Positions 56,360 through 64,000 of a stretch of 64,000 nucleotides of DNA are shown piece by piece. The stretch's first letter is position 1. Each line of letters starts with the position of its first letter. Both the position numbers and the translations under genes were made by a program. Source of the stretch: Rubrivivax sp. (GTDB taxonomy: Bacteria; Pseudomonadota; Gammaproteobacteria; Burkholderiales; Burkholderiaceae_C); contig SEFA01000006.1 in assembly GCA_004210455.1 (NCBI GenBank), positions 1 through 64,000 on the forward strand, in the 5' to 3' direction. The notes beneath the pieces are model-generated. The model saw only the letters and a list, made by a program, of their open reading frames with translations. It was not told the DNA's origin and did no database searches.

Positions 56360-58945
56360 ATGCGACTTTCGGTTCGACGCGGCAGGAGCCCGTTGTATGC
56401 AATGACCGTGGCGTTCGCCGTGGGATCGGCCGCGCTGCTCGCCGGTTGCGGCGGCGACGATGACGGCGATGGCGACGGCGGTACGCCCGCCTCGAAGTAC
56501 AGCGCCGAAATCCGCCGCACCGCCATGGGCGTGCCCCACATCAAGGCCGCCGACTGGGGCGGCGCCGGCTACGGATACGGCTATGCGCAGGCCCAGGACG
56601 ACCTGTGCACCATCGCCAACTCGATGCTCACCTTCCGCGGCGAACGCGCCCGCTTCTTCGGCGCCGACGCCGTCGTGCCCTTCCAGGGCACCATCGGCCA
56701 GCCGAAGAACATCGACTCGGACTTCTATCACCGCCACGTCCTCAACGACGAGGTGATGCAGCGCTTCGTCGCCGCCCAGCCGGACAAGCTCAAGCAGATG
56801 GTTGCCGGCTTCGCCGCCGGCTACAACCGCTACGTCCGCGACATCAAGGCCGGCGCCGACTCCACCGCCCATGCGGCCTGCCGCAACGAGGCCTGGGTCG
56901 TGCCGGTCACCGACACCGACATCTACCGCCGCATGTACGCCGCCCACTTCGCGGCGGGCTACAGCAACTTCGTCGCCCAGATCGCCAATGCGACGGCGCC
57001 CGCGGCCGCGTCGCCCACGATGGCGTCGGCCGCCAAGGTCAAGGCCGCCGCAGCCACCGCCGCGGCGGCCGGCAAGTCCCGCGCCGCGTCACGCTCACGC
57101 GATGGCGCGCCACATCCGCTCACCATCGCCACCGCGCATCTGCCGGACTTCCAGGTCGGCGGCAACGACGGCGTGGGCAGCAACATGATCGGCTTCGGCA
57201 CCGCGGCCACCGGCGACGCCAGCCCGCTGCTGTTCGGCAATCCGCACTGGTACTGGCGCGGGCCCGACCGCTTCTACCAGGCGCACCTGACCGTGCCCGG
57301 CGAGCTCAACGTCGCCGGCGCCTCCTTCCTCGCCCAGCCGATCGTGCTCATCGGCTACAACGACAACCTCGCGTGGAGCCACACCGTCTCCGCCGCGCGC
57401 CGCTACGGGCTGTTCCAGCTCACGCTGTCGCCCGGCGACCCGACCAGCTACCAGCGCGACGGCGCCGCCGTGAAGATGACCGCCCGCGCGATCACCGTGC
57501 AGGTCAAGCAGGGCGACGGCAGCGTCGCGCCGGTGTCGCGCACGCTCTACGAGTCGCAGTACGGTCCGGTCGTCAACCTCGGCGCGCTCAACCCGGCCCT
57601 GGGCTGGAACACCAGCACCGCCTTCGCGATCCGCGACATCAACGGCGAGAACTTCCGCGTGTTCCGCGTGTGGATGCGCTGGAGCCAGGCGAAGACGCTC
57701 GAGGAGTTCCAGACCATCCAGCGCGAGGAGTCCGCCATCCCCTGGGTCAACACCGTCGCCGTCGCGCGCGGCGCGAATCAGGCCTGGTACGCGGACATCG
57801 GCGCGATGCCCAACGTGTCCGCCGCGCAGCTGTCGAGCTGCGCCACGCCGCTCACGACTGCGCTCAGCGCCGCGCTGCCGCGCACGCCGGTGCTGGACGG
57901 CTCCAAGAGCAGCTGCGACTGGCAGAGCGATCCGGATTCGAAGCAGCCCGGCGCGCTCGGCCCGGCCCGCATGCCCAGCCTGCTGCGCGACGACTATGTG
58001 CTCAACAGCAACGACAGCTATTGGCTCGCGAATACCGCCGCGCCGCTGACCGGCTTCCCGGACATCCTCGGCCCGGCAGGCACCAGCTCGATCAGTTTCC
58101 GCACGCGGCTGGCGCATCTGCTGGCGCAGGGACGCCTGGCCGGCACGGACGGCTATGCCGGCAACAAGGCCACCAGCGAGACGGTGCGCGCCATGGTGCT
58201 CAACAGCCGCACGCTCACCTCGGAGCTCTTCCGGGACCAGGCGGTCGCGATGTTCTGCGCGCCGCCGGCGTCGATCACCGTGAACAGCGATCCCGCCACC
58301 GGCGAGACCTTCAGCCCGGCGCGCAACGTCGATCCCACCGAGGCCTGCGCGGTGCTGCAGGCTTGGGACGGCAAGGCGCTGCTCGCGTCACGCGGCGCGC
58401 ACCTGTGGGACGAGTTCTGGACGCGCGCGGCGCGCATCCCCGAGGCCACGCTGTACGCGGTGCCCTTCAGCAGCGCCGATCCGCTGCACACGCCGCGCGA
58501 CCTGAACCCCGCCGTGAAGACGACGCTGCAGCAGGCCTTCGGCGCCGCGATCGTGCGCGTGCAGGCCAGCGGCTTCGCGATGAACGCGACGCGCGGCGAG
58601 ACGCTCTTCGCCACGCGCGGCAGCGAGAAGATCCCGCTGTTCGGCGGCTGCGGCCAGCCGCAGGGCTACTACACCGTCGCCTGCGCGCTCAGCCGGCTGG
58701 ACCAGGGCGGCTACGACCTCAACACCGCGACCAGCGCGAACAGCTACCTGCAGGTGGTGCGCTTCCCCGCCGGCGACGTCGAGGCCTACACCTTCCTGAC
58801 CTTCTCGCAGTCGGACGACGCCGCCTCGGCGCACTACAGCGACTACACGCGCGCCTATAGCGCGGGACAGTGGCTGAAGGTGCCCTTCTCCGAGGCCGAC
58901 ATCGCCAAGGACACGGCCTTCTCGACGAACACGATCAGCGAGTGA
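56360..58945 (+). CDS. Penicillin acylase family lipoprotein (possible AHL acylase)
   Basis: An 861-residue Ntn-hydrolase precursor. The N-terminus has a lipobox (ALLAGC), followed by a Gly/Asp-rich linker. The alpha-chain region has RRTAMGVPHIKAADWGGAGYG. The beta chain should begin at Ser in VGSNMIGFG (about residue 273), the autocatalytic nucleophile, followed by FGNPHWYWRGPDRFY. Relatives are penicillin G acylases and N-acyl-homoserine-lactone acylases (QuiP/PvdQ type). Which substrate is used cannot be told. Probably outer-membrane anchored. Confidence 0.85.
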   Translation: MRLSVRRGRSPLYAMTVAFAVGSAALLAGCGGDDDGDGDGGTPASKYSAEIRRTAMGVPHIKAADWGGAGYGYGYAQAQDDLCTIANSMLTFRGERARFFGADAVVPFQGTIGQPKNIDSDFYHRHVLNDEVMQRFVAAQPDKLKQMVAGFAAGYNRYVRDIKAGADSTAHAACRNEAWVVPVTDTDIYRRMYAAHFAAGYSNFVAQIANATAPAAASPTMASAAKVKAAAATAAAAGKSRAASRSRDGAPHPLTIATAHLPDFQVGGNDGVGSNMIGFGTAATGDASPLLFGNPHWYWRGPDRFYQAHLTVPGELNVAGASFLAQPIVLIGYNDNLAWSHTVSAARRYGLFQLTLSPGDPTSYQRDGAAVKMTARAITVQVKQGDGSVAPVSRTLYESQYGPVVNLGALNPALGWNTSTAFAIRDINGENFRVFRVWMRWSQAKTLEEFQTIQREESAIPWVNTVAVARGANQAWYADIGAMPNVSAAQLSSCATPLTTALSAALPRTPVLDGSKSSCDWQSDPDSKQPGALGPARMPSLLRDDYVLNSNDSYWLANTAAPLTGFPDILGPAGTSSISFRTRLAHLLAQGRLAGTDGYAGNKATSETVRAMVLNSRTLTSELFRDQAVAMFCAPPASITVNSDPATGETFSPARNVDPTEACAVLQAWDGKALLASRGAHLWDEFWTRAARIPEATLYAVPFSSADPLHTPRDLNPAVKTTLQQAFGAAIVRVQASGFAMNATRGETLFATRGSEKIPLFGGCGQPQGYYTVACALSRLDQGGYDLNTATSANSYLQVVRFPAGDVEAYTFLTFSQSDDAASAHYSDYTRAYSAGQWLKVPFSEADIAKDTAFSTNTISE

Positions 58946-59056
58946 TCCGGAACGCGGGCCCACAACGACACAGCCGGCCGACCGCCTCGACATCGAGGCG
59001 GCGCGGCCGGCCGTGGCACCCGATCGCGGGGGCGACCGGTCGGTGGAACGCCCGGG

Positions 59057-59908
59057 TCAGACCTGCAGCGCGCGTTCGATCTCAGTCAGCTTGTAGCGGG
59101 CGAGGGCCAGGTTGCCCTTGTTCTTGTCCAGCACCAGGTACAGGAACAGGCCGGCATTGTTCGGCACCAGGCGGATCAGGTGGTACTGGTCCGTCAGCGT
59201 GATGAGGATGTCCTCGATGCCCTTGCGCAGGCCGAGCGACTCCATGGTCTGCAGCTTGGCGCGCACCACCTGCGTGTTGCCGGCGGCGGCCAGGTCCAGG
59301 TTCACGGCGGTACCGGCCTGGGCCAGGCACATGCCGCTGCGGAAATCGACCAGCGCGGCGGCCAGGGCGCCGTCGATGGTCATGGCGGCGTCGATGGACT
59401 GCTTCAGATTGCTCATGGTGTCTTTGTTCAGGGAGGGGGCGGGTTGCAGGGAGTCGAGCCCGAAGCGGCTCGTCAGCTTGTTGAATTCCTCGATCAGGAC
59501 GAACCACAGCGTCTCCGGGCTGCTGTCGGGCAGCCGGTAGAGCACCGTGGTCGGCGTGGCGGCGGTCACCATCGGCCCGAGGGTCATCTCCTCGACGATG
59601 GCGCTGGGCATCAGCAGCAGGCGCACGGCCGGCACCTCGGCGGCCCAGGCGCGGCGCAGCAGGTCCAGCGCGCCGTGGACCGAGCCCGGTCCGACGATCA
59701 CCAGCAGCCCGGCGGGGCCGTCGACGGCGGCGAGGTCGTCGTTGGGATACGGCGGCCGCACCCAGTCGATGGTGGGCATGCCCGGCGTCGTGCTCAGCGC
59801 GATCGCCTGGCGGGATTCCGTGGAGGACAAGGTCGCGCCGGTCTGGCCGATGGCCAGGCCGCCCAGGCGGGCCGTCATGTCGACGACACGCACACCGGAT
59901 CTGCTCAT
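59057..59908 (-). CDS. Roadblock/LC7-like domain protein with N-terminal extension
   Basis: A 283-residue protein. The C-terminal about 115 residues (MSNLKQSIDAAMTIDGALAA, then FRSGMCLAQAG and ILITLTDQYHLIRLV) form a roadblock-like fold. The N-terminal about 165 residues include GLLVIVGPGSVHGALDLLRRAW, a Rossmann-like segment of unknown type. Roadblock proteins usually regulate small GTPases or ParA-like motors; no GTPase gene is adjacent. Start MSRSGVRVV at 59908 is used. Confidence 0.7.
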   Translation of the reverse strand: MSRSGVRVVDMTARLGGLAIGQTGATLSSTESRQAIALSTTPGMPTIDWVRPPYPNDDLAAVDGPAGLLVIVGPGSVHGALDLLRRAWAAEVPAVRLLLMPSAIVEEMTLGPMVTAATPTTVLYRLPDSSPETLWFVLIEEFNKLTSRFGLDSLQPAPSLNKDTMSNLKQSIDAAMTIDGALAAALVDFRSGMCLAQAGTAVNLDLAAAGNTQVVRAKLQTMESLGLRKGIEDILITLTDQYHLIRLVPNNAGLFLYLVLDKNKGNLALARYKLTEIERALQV

Positions 59909-60312
59909 GAAAGGGTCCCGAGAGTGGAGGAAACGACTCTTCGGTCGCTGGACGCGCAGTGTGAAGAAAGCGCTTGCAGAACGCGCCCCCACGCTTGGGG
60001 GGTCAGACCTTGCCGGGGGCGCTTCGCGTGCCGAAGGTCACGACCGCCGCGTCGGGAGTCGGTGCATCCGGGCGCTGAGCGCCCTCGCCTTCACAGGCAT
60101 TGGCGGCACCTTGTCGCTGGCGTCCTTCGTGCGCGTGTGCAGGGACATCAGCGTATCGCGGTCGATCTGCAACTCATCGCGGTTTGTCGATTCCCTCCGA
60201 AGGGCGTTCCGAGGGGGAACGTTGATTGAAGTAGGTCACCGCCCCCGCGTCTACACCGAGGAGGTCATCGACTCAGCCCGGGCGGATCGTGATACGACTC
60301 GGCGTCAATCCG
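59909..60312. other. Gene-free region with one hairpin
   Basis: No gene is supported in this 404-bp stretch. It holds a perfect 8-bp inverted repeat (GCGCCCCC at 59983-59990 and GGGGGCGC at 60015-60022) with a 24-nt loop, and a G/C-rich leader in front of the roadblock gene. A small RNA or extended promoter region is possible, but nothing specific is seen. Confidence 0.4.
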
Positions 60313-61428
60313 TCAATCGAGCCCGCGCAGCGGATGCCCGGACGCCGGCCAGGGGCTCCGGAAGAAGGCCTCGACATCGGCACGCGTCACGTCCTCGATG
60401 CGGGCCGGGTTCCACTTCGGCGCATGGTCCTTGTCGACGGCCAGCGCGCGCACGCCCTCCACCGTCTCGCTGGCCGCGCCGGGCCGCAGATGGAAGCAGT
60501 GATGCACCAGGTCGCGCTCCATGCGCAGATCGTCAGCCAGGCTCATCGAAGCGGCGCGGCGCACCTGCTCCAGCGTCACCGCCATCATCAGCGGCGAACG
60601 CTTCTTCAGCGTCGCGAGCGTGTGCTGCGCCCACGGGTCGGCGTCCGCTTCCAGCGACGCGAACAGCGCCGGCACCGACGCCGCCGAGAAGTGCCTGTTG
60701 ATCAGGGCGCGCGCGTTCCAGTGCTCGGCGACCGGCGCCAGGTCCACCCGCTCCATCACCGTCGCGACCACGTGCTCGGCGCTGTCCTGCACGCCGGTGC
60801 GCAGGGCCTCGACGATCGCCGGCAGCTCGCTGCTCTGGACGAAGACGTCGCCCAGGCCGAGCTCGATCGCGTCGCCCGCGCCGATGACCTGACCGGTCAG
60901 CGCCAGCCATTCGCCGCTGTGCCCGGGGCAGCGCGACAGGAAGTAGCCGCCGCCGACATCCGGGAACAGGCCGATGTTGGTCTCGGGCATCGCCAGCCTG
61001 GAGTGCTCCGTCAGCACGCGCAGTCGCGCGCCCTGGCTGATGCCCATGCCCCCGCCCATCACGACACCGTCCATCAGCGCGATGCAGGGCTTGGGGAACT
61101 GGTGGATGAGGTGGTTGAGCGCGTATTCCTCGGTGAAGAACGCGTCCAGCGCGCTCATCGCCTCACCGCCGGCGAGCGCCGCCTGGTGGAAGAAGCGGAT
61201 GTCGCCGCCGGCGCAGAACGCCGCGGGTTTTCCCTCGCGGCAGGCGCCGATCAGCGCGACCGCCTGGATCTCGGGATCCTTCGCCCACGCCGTCAGCAGC
61301 GCGGTCATGTCGCGGATCATGGGCAGCGACAGCGCGTTGAGCGCCTGCGGACGGTTCAAGGTGATCAGGCCCAGGCAGCCGTTGACCTCGGCCAGGACCA
61401 GCCCTTCGGATTGCAGCGACGGAATCAC
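60313..61428 (-). CDS. Enoyl-CoA hydratase/isomerase family, HIBYL-CoA hydrolase-like
   Basis: A 371-residue crotonase-fold protein longer than simple hydratases, matching 3-hydroxyisobutyryl-CoA hydrolases. It shows ITLNRPQALNALSLPMI, FCAGGDIRF, the oxyanion-hole MDGVVMGGGMGIS, MPETNIGLFPDVGGGYFLSR, and a long C-terminal extension. Such enzymes act in valine degradation. A GTG at 61428 preceded by GGAGAG is chosen; a GTG at 61470 is alternative. The nearby acyl-CoA dehydrogenase gene supports a role in branched-chain amino-acid or fatty-acid breakdown. Confidence 0.85.
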   Translation of the reverse strand: MIPSLQSEGLVLAEVNGCLGLITLNRPQALNALSLPMIRDMTALLTAWAKDPEIQAVALIGACREGKPAAFCAGGDIRFFHQAALAGGEAMSALDAFFTEEYALNHLIHQFPKPCIALMDGVVMGGGMGISQGARLRVLTEHSRLAMPETNIGLFPDVGGGYFLSRCPGHSGEWLALTGQVIGAGDAIELGLGDVFVQSSELPAIVEALRTGVQDSAEHVVATVMERVDLAPVAEHWNARALINRHFSAASVPALFASLEADADPWAQHTLATLKKRSPLMMAVTLEQVRRAASMSLADDLRMERDLVHHCFHLRPGAASETVEGVRALAVDKDHAPKWNPARIEDVTRADVEAFFRSPWPASGHPLRGLD

Positions 61429-61581
61429 AGCGACATCTCTCCACTCGTAGAGGCTGCCGGGCGGCGCCACGCGGCCAGCAGCTCGTTACCAATCAATGCG
61501 GCCAGCACCATAACACCCCCGGGCCGGGCCGGCAGGACCCCGGCGGACCCACGGCTGGACCACGCAGGGCGTCGGACGACC

Positions 61582-62613
61582 TCATTCGTCCCGGTAGACG
61601 CCGACGACGGGCACGCCCCCGGCCTCGACCCAGCCGCGGTACATGCCCTCCGTGTTGAAGCCGAGCCAGACGTTGCCCAGCGTGTCGACCGCGATCAGCC
61701 CGCCGTCGCCGCCCACCGTGGGCAGTTCGTCGAACACGACGCGGGCGCAGGCATCCGCGAGCGGGAGACCGCCGATGCGCATCAGCGCGCCGACCTCGTG
61801 GGCCGCCGCGGCTCGGATGAAGGCTTCGCCGGTGCCCGTGCAGGAGACGGCCACGCTGCGATCGTCCGCATAACAGCCGGCGCCGGGGATGGGCGAATCG
61901 CCGACGCGGCCCGGCCGCTTGTTCGTCATGCCGCCGGTGGAGGTCGCGGCGGCGAGGTGCCCCGCCGCGTCGCGCACCACTGCGCCCACGGTACCGAACT
62001 TATTCCGTTCGTCGATGGGACCGCCGGCATCGACCACCGCCTGCCGGCCGTCGTGGTCCAGGACCTGGCCGGACGCGGACGCCCTCGCCTGCGCCAACTG
62101 CGCGAGCCGCTGCGGCGTGCCGAACCAGTCCGGCGCCACGCGCTCCAGGCCCTGCTCGAACGCGAAGCTGTCCGCCGCCGTGCCGACCAGCAGCACATGG
62201 CCGCTGTGCGTCATCACCGCGCGTGCTGCGAGGACGGGATTGCGCACCCGCGTCACGCCGGCCACCGCGCCGGCGCCGCGATCGCGGCCGTCCATGACGC
62301 TGGCGTCGAGTTCATGCCGCTGGTCCGCGGTGTACACCGCGCCCTTGCCGGCGTTGAAGAGCTCGCATTCCTCGAGCCGGCGCACGGCCTCGACAGCCAC
62401 GTCCATGGCCGCTTCGCCGCGCGCGAGCCGCGTCGCTCCGTCGGCGAGGATCTCCGCCAGCGCGGCCCGGTAGCGCGCTTCCATGTCCGCGCTCATGCTG
62501 GCGCGACGGATCGTGCCCGCGCCGCCGTGCAGGGCGAGCACCGGCCGCGGCAGGGACGTCGGGAACCATGCGGGAAGCGATGTCGATGGCAAGTTCGGCG
62601 GCGAGGCGGTCAT
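61582..62613 (-). CDS. Isoaspartyl peptidase/L-asparaginase (Ntn family)
   Basis: A 343-residue Ntn hydrolase. HGGAGTIRR is at the alpha-chain start, and the autocatalytic Thr is in KFGTVGAVVRD (about residue 207) with GGMTNKRPGRVGDSP after it. It removes isoaspartyl residues or hydrolyses asparagine in the cytoplasm. A roughly 20-residue Pro/Ser-rich leader precedes the domain. Confidence 0.88.
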   Translation of the reverse strand: MTASPPNLPSTSLPAWFPTSLPRPVLALHGGAGTIRRASMSADMEARYRAALAEILADGATRLARGEAAMDVAVEAVRRLEECELFNAGKGAVYTADQRHELDASVMDGRDRGAGAVAGVTRVRNPVLAARAVMTHSGHVLLVGTAADSFAFEQGLERVAPDWFGTPQRLAQLAQARASASGQVLDHDGRQAVVDAGGPIDERNKFGTVGAVVRDAAGHLAAATSTGGMTNKRPGRVGDSPIPGAGCYADDRSVAVSCTGTGEAFIRAAAAHEVGALMRIGGLPLADACARVVFDELPTVGGDGGLIAVDTLGNVWLGFNTEGMYRGWVEAGGVPVVGVYRDE

Positions 62614-62675
62614 GTCGGTCCTTGGAAGCCCGGGAGCCGGGCATTCTCCCCCGCCCCCCGGGATGCCCCTCGGCT

Positions 62676-62691
62676 TGTCCCGGTCGGGACA
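62676..62691. promoter_or_regulatory. Palindrome upstream of acyl-CoA dehydrogenase gene
   Basis: TGTCCCG, GT, CGGGACA (7-bp arms) lies 97 bp before the acyl-CoA dehydrogenase start and 63 bp upstream of the divergent peptidase start. It resembles TetR/FadR-type operators in form only. An A-run follows on the plus strand, so it is not a terminator for either gene. Confidence 0.35.
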
Positions 62692-62787
62692 GGAAAAAAG
62701 CGAACGCTCGTGCTAAAAATCGGCGCAGTCCGGAGACACGCTGCACCACAAGCACAGGACAAGCCATCAAGGACCGCAGGAGACGAC

Positions 62788-63966
62788 ATGGACCTCAACT
62801 TCACGCCCGAGGAACAAGCTTTCCGGGCCGACATCCGCCAGTGGGTGGCCGGGCATCTGCCGAAGGACATCAGCCACAAGGTGCACAACGCGCTGCGTCT
62901 GAACAAGGACGATCTGCAGCGCTGGGCACGCATCCTCGGCAAGCAAGGCTGGCACGGCTGGGCCTGGCCGAAGCAGTTCGGCGGCCCGGGCTGGAACGCC
63001 GTGCAGCGCCACCTGTTCGAAGAGGAATGCGCGCTGGCCGGCGCGCCGCGCGTCGTGCCCTTCGGGCCGGTGATGGTGGCGCCGGTGATCATGGCCTTCG
63101 GCTCGCGCGAGCAGCAGGAACGCCACCTCCCCGGCATCATGAGCGGCGACGTCTGGTGGAGCCAGGGCTACAGCGAGCCGGGCTCGGGGTCGGACCTGGC
63201 CTCGGTCAAGACACGCGCCGAGCGCCGCGGCAACACCTACATCGTCAACGGCCAGAAGACCTGGACCACGCTGGGCCAGTACGGCGACTGGATCTTCTGC
63301 CTGGTCCGCACCGATGCGAGCGTCAAGCCGCAGGCCGGCATCTCCTTCCTGCTGATCGACATGAAGTCGCCGGGCGTGACGGTGCGCCCGATCACCATGC
63401 TCGACGGCGAACACGAGGTCAACGAGGTCTTCTTCGACGACGTGGTGGTCCCGGCGGAGAACCTCGTCGGCGAGGAGAACAAGGGCTGGACCTACGCCAA
63501 GTACCTGCTCGCGCATGAGCGCACCAACATCGCCGACGTCAACCGCGGCAAGCGTGAGCTCGAACGGCTCAAGCGCATCGCCAACGCCGAGGGCGTCTAC
63601 GACGACCCGCGTTTCCGCGACCAGATCGCGCTGCTGGAGGTGGACATCGTCGCGCTGGAGATGATGGTGCTGCGCGTGCTGTCGGCGGAGTCCAGCGGCA
63701 AGCAGTCGCTGGACGTGGCCGGCCTGCTGAAGATCCGCGGCAGCGAGATCCAGCAGCGCTACACCGAGCTCATGATGCTGGCCGCCGGGCCGTACGCGAC
63801 GCCCTTCATCCAGGAAGCGATGGAGGCGGGCTGGCAGGGCGACCAGGTCGGCGCGGCCCACTGCGCGCCGCTGGCGAGCCACTACTTCAACTATCGCAAG
63901 ACGACGATCTACGGCGGGTCCAACGAGGTCCAGCGCAACATCGTCGCCCAGACCGTGTTGGGTTGA
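62788..63966 (+). CDS. Acyl-CoA dehydrogenase
   Basis: A 392-residue FAD enzyme. It shows YSEPGSGSDLASVKTRA, TYIVNGQKTWTTLGQYGD, the central catalytic-domain region EHEVNEVFFDDVVVP, and the C-terminal IYGGSNEVQRNIVAQTVLG. It oxidises acyl-CoA to enoyl-CoA with electron transfer to ETF. CAGGAG is before the ATG. The GWAWPKQFGGPGW segment fits the subclass often seen in aromatic or terpenoid catabolism; substrate uncertain. Confidence 0.92.
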   Translation: MDLNFTPEEQAFRADIRQWVAGHLPKDISHKVHNALRLNKDDLQRWARILGKQGWHGWAWPKQFGGPGWNAVQRHLFEEECALAGAPRVVPFGPVMVAPVIMAFGSREQQERHLPGIMSGDVWWSQGYSEPGSGSDLASVKTRAERRGNTYIVNGQKTWTTLGQYGDWIFCLVRTDASVKPQAGISFLLIDMKSPGVTVRPITMLDGEHEVNEVFFDDVVVPAENLVGEENKGWTYAKYLLAHERTNIADVNRGKRELERLKRIANAEGVYDDPRFRDQIALLEVDIVALEMMVLRVLSAESSGKQSLDVAGLLKIRGSEIQQRYTELMMLAAGPYATPFIQEAMEAGWQGDQVGAAHCAPLASHYFNYRKTTIYGGSNEVQRNIVAQTVLG

Positions 63967-64000
63967 CCCCCCCCTACGCGCTGCGCGCGCCCCCCAGGGG

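Noticed and set aside
59983-60022. Hairpin as a Rho-independent terminator
   Set aside because: There is no T-run on either strand and the loop is long.
60289-62787. Long plus-strand frame continuous with the acyl-CoA dehydrogenase
   Set aside because: It is antisense to two well-supported minus-strand enzymes; the dehydrogenase has its own ribosome-binding site at 62788.

Overview
The window is a GC-rich chromosome segment from a betaproteobacterium. Gene content and codon style fit Burkholderiales, perhaps the Roseateles/Mitsuaria/Rubrivivax group; this is inferred from protein style, since no 16S or other marker is present. It holds ordinary chromosomal genes at both ends (about 1-12.7 kb and 52-64 kb) and one apparently complete prophage of about 39.3 kb (12,715-51,971) between them.

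Left flank: a window-edge inverted repeat that looks like an assembly fold-back; a truncated DUF455 gene; two DMT (EamA) exporters; an Lrp/AsnC regulator divergent from an omega-amino-acid aminotransferase; a DUF3052 protein; a PIG-L deacetylase; an M14-like deacylase; a FrnE-type DsbA oxidoreductase; rdgC; an AraC regulator; a cupin; ogt; and dusA. Right flank: a MEDS-domain sensor with a hybrid histidine kinase, a secreted protein with a duplicated module, a small basic protein, a penicillin/AHL-acylase-type lipoprotein, a roadblock-domain protein, an enoyl-CoA hydratase/HIBYL-CoA hydrolase homologue, an isoaspartyl peptidase and an acyl-CoA dehydrogenase.

The prophage is a lambda-like siphovirus inserted in the 5' end of dusA. 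A 15-bp core is repeated at 12,715-12,729 and 51,957-51,971. The phage supplies a new dusA start, and the original host start survives as a 5' orphan at the far end. The integrase reads away from dusA. Next to it is a near-consensus LexA box over the start of a small unknown gene. The minus strand then carries, in transcription order from 41 kb down to 14 kb: Cro-like, a hairpin in the tR1 position, CII-like, a winged-helix protein, a zinc-finger protein, a primase-helicase, an iteron-rich candidate origin, a Q-like antiterminator, a candidate late promoter and terminator, HNH nuclease, TerS, TerL, portal, protease, capsid, decoration-type genes, head-tail joining genes, tail tube, G/GT frameshift pair, tape measure, tail tip, and the lysis cassette (holin, M15 endolysin, embedded spanins).

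The plus strand carries the CI-like repressor with a coupled operon of small membrane and periplasmic proteins likely made in the lysogen. After a strong terminator comes a long early operon (42.9-50.6 kb) that includes a ParB-like protein fused to an H-NS DNA-binding domain and ends with a PrtN-family gene. Both early promoters have the same layout (TTGACG, 18-bp spacer, TTTA-type -10), each covered by two operator-like palindromes 24 bp apart.

Between the early operon and attR lies a two-gene, lower-GC, oppositely oriented cassette (HEPN-like small protein plus TPR-like protein) with its own operator-like palindrome. It is the best candidate here for an undescribed toxin-antitoxin or anti-phage system. 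The second is the CI-linked lysogenic operon. The third is the LexA-boxed gene, which could be an SOS antirepressor because the CI-like repressor lacks a self-cleavage domain. I saw no tRNA, rRNA, CRISPR array or insertion sequence.
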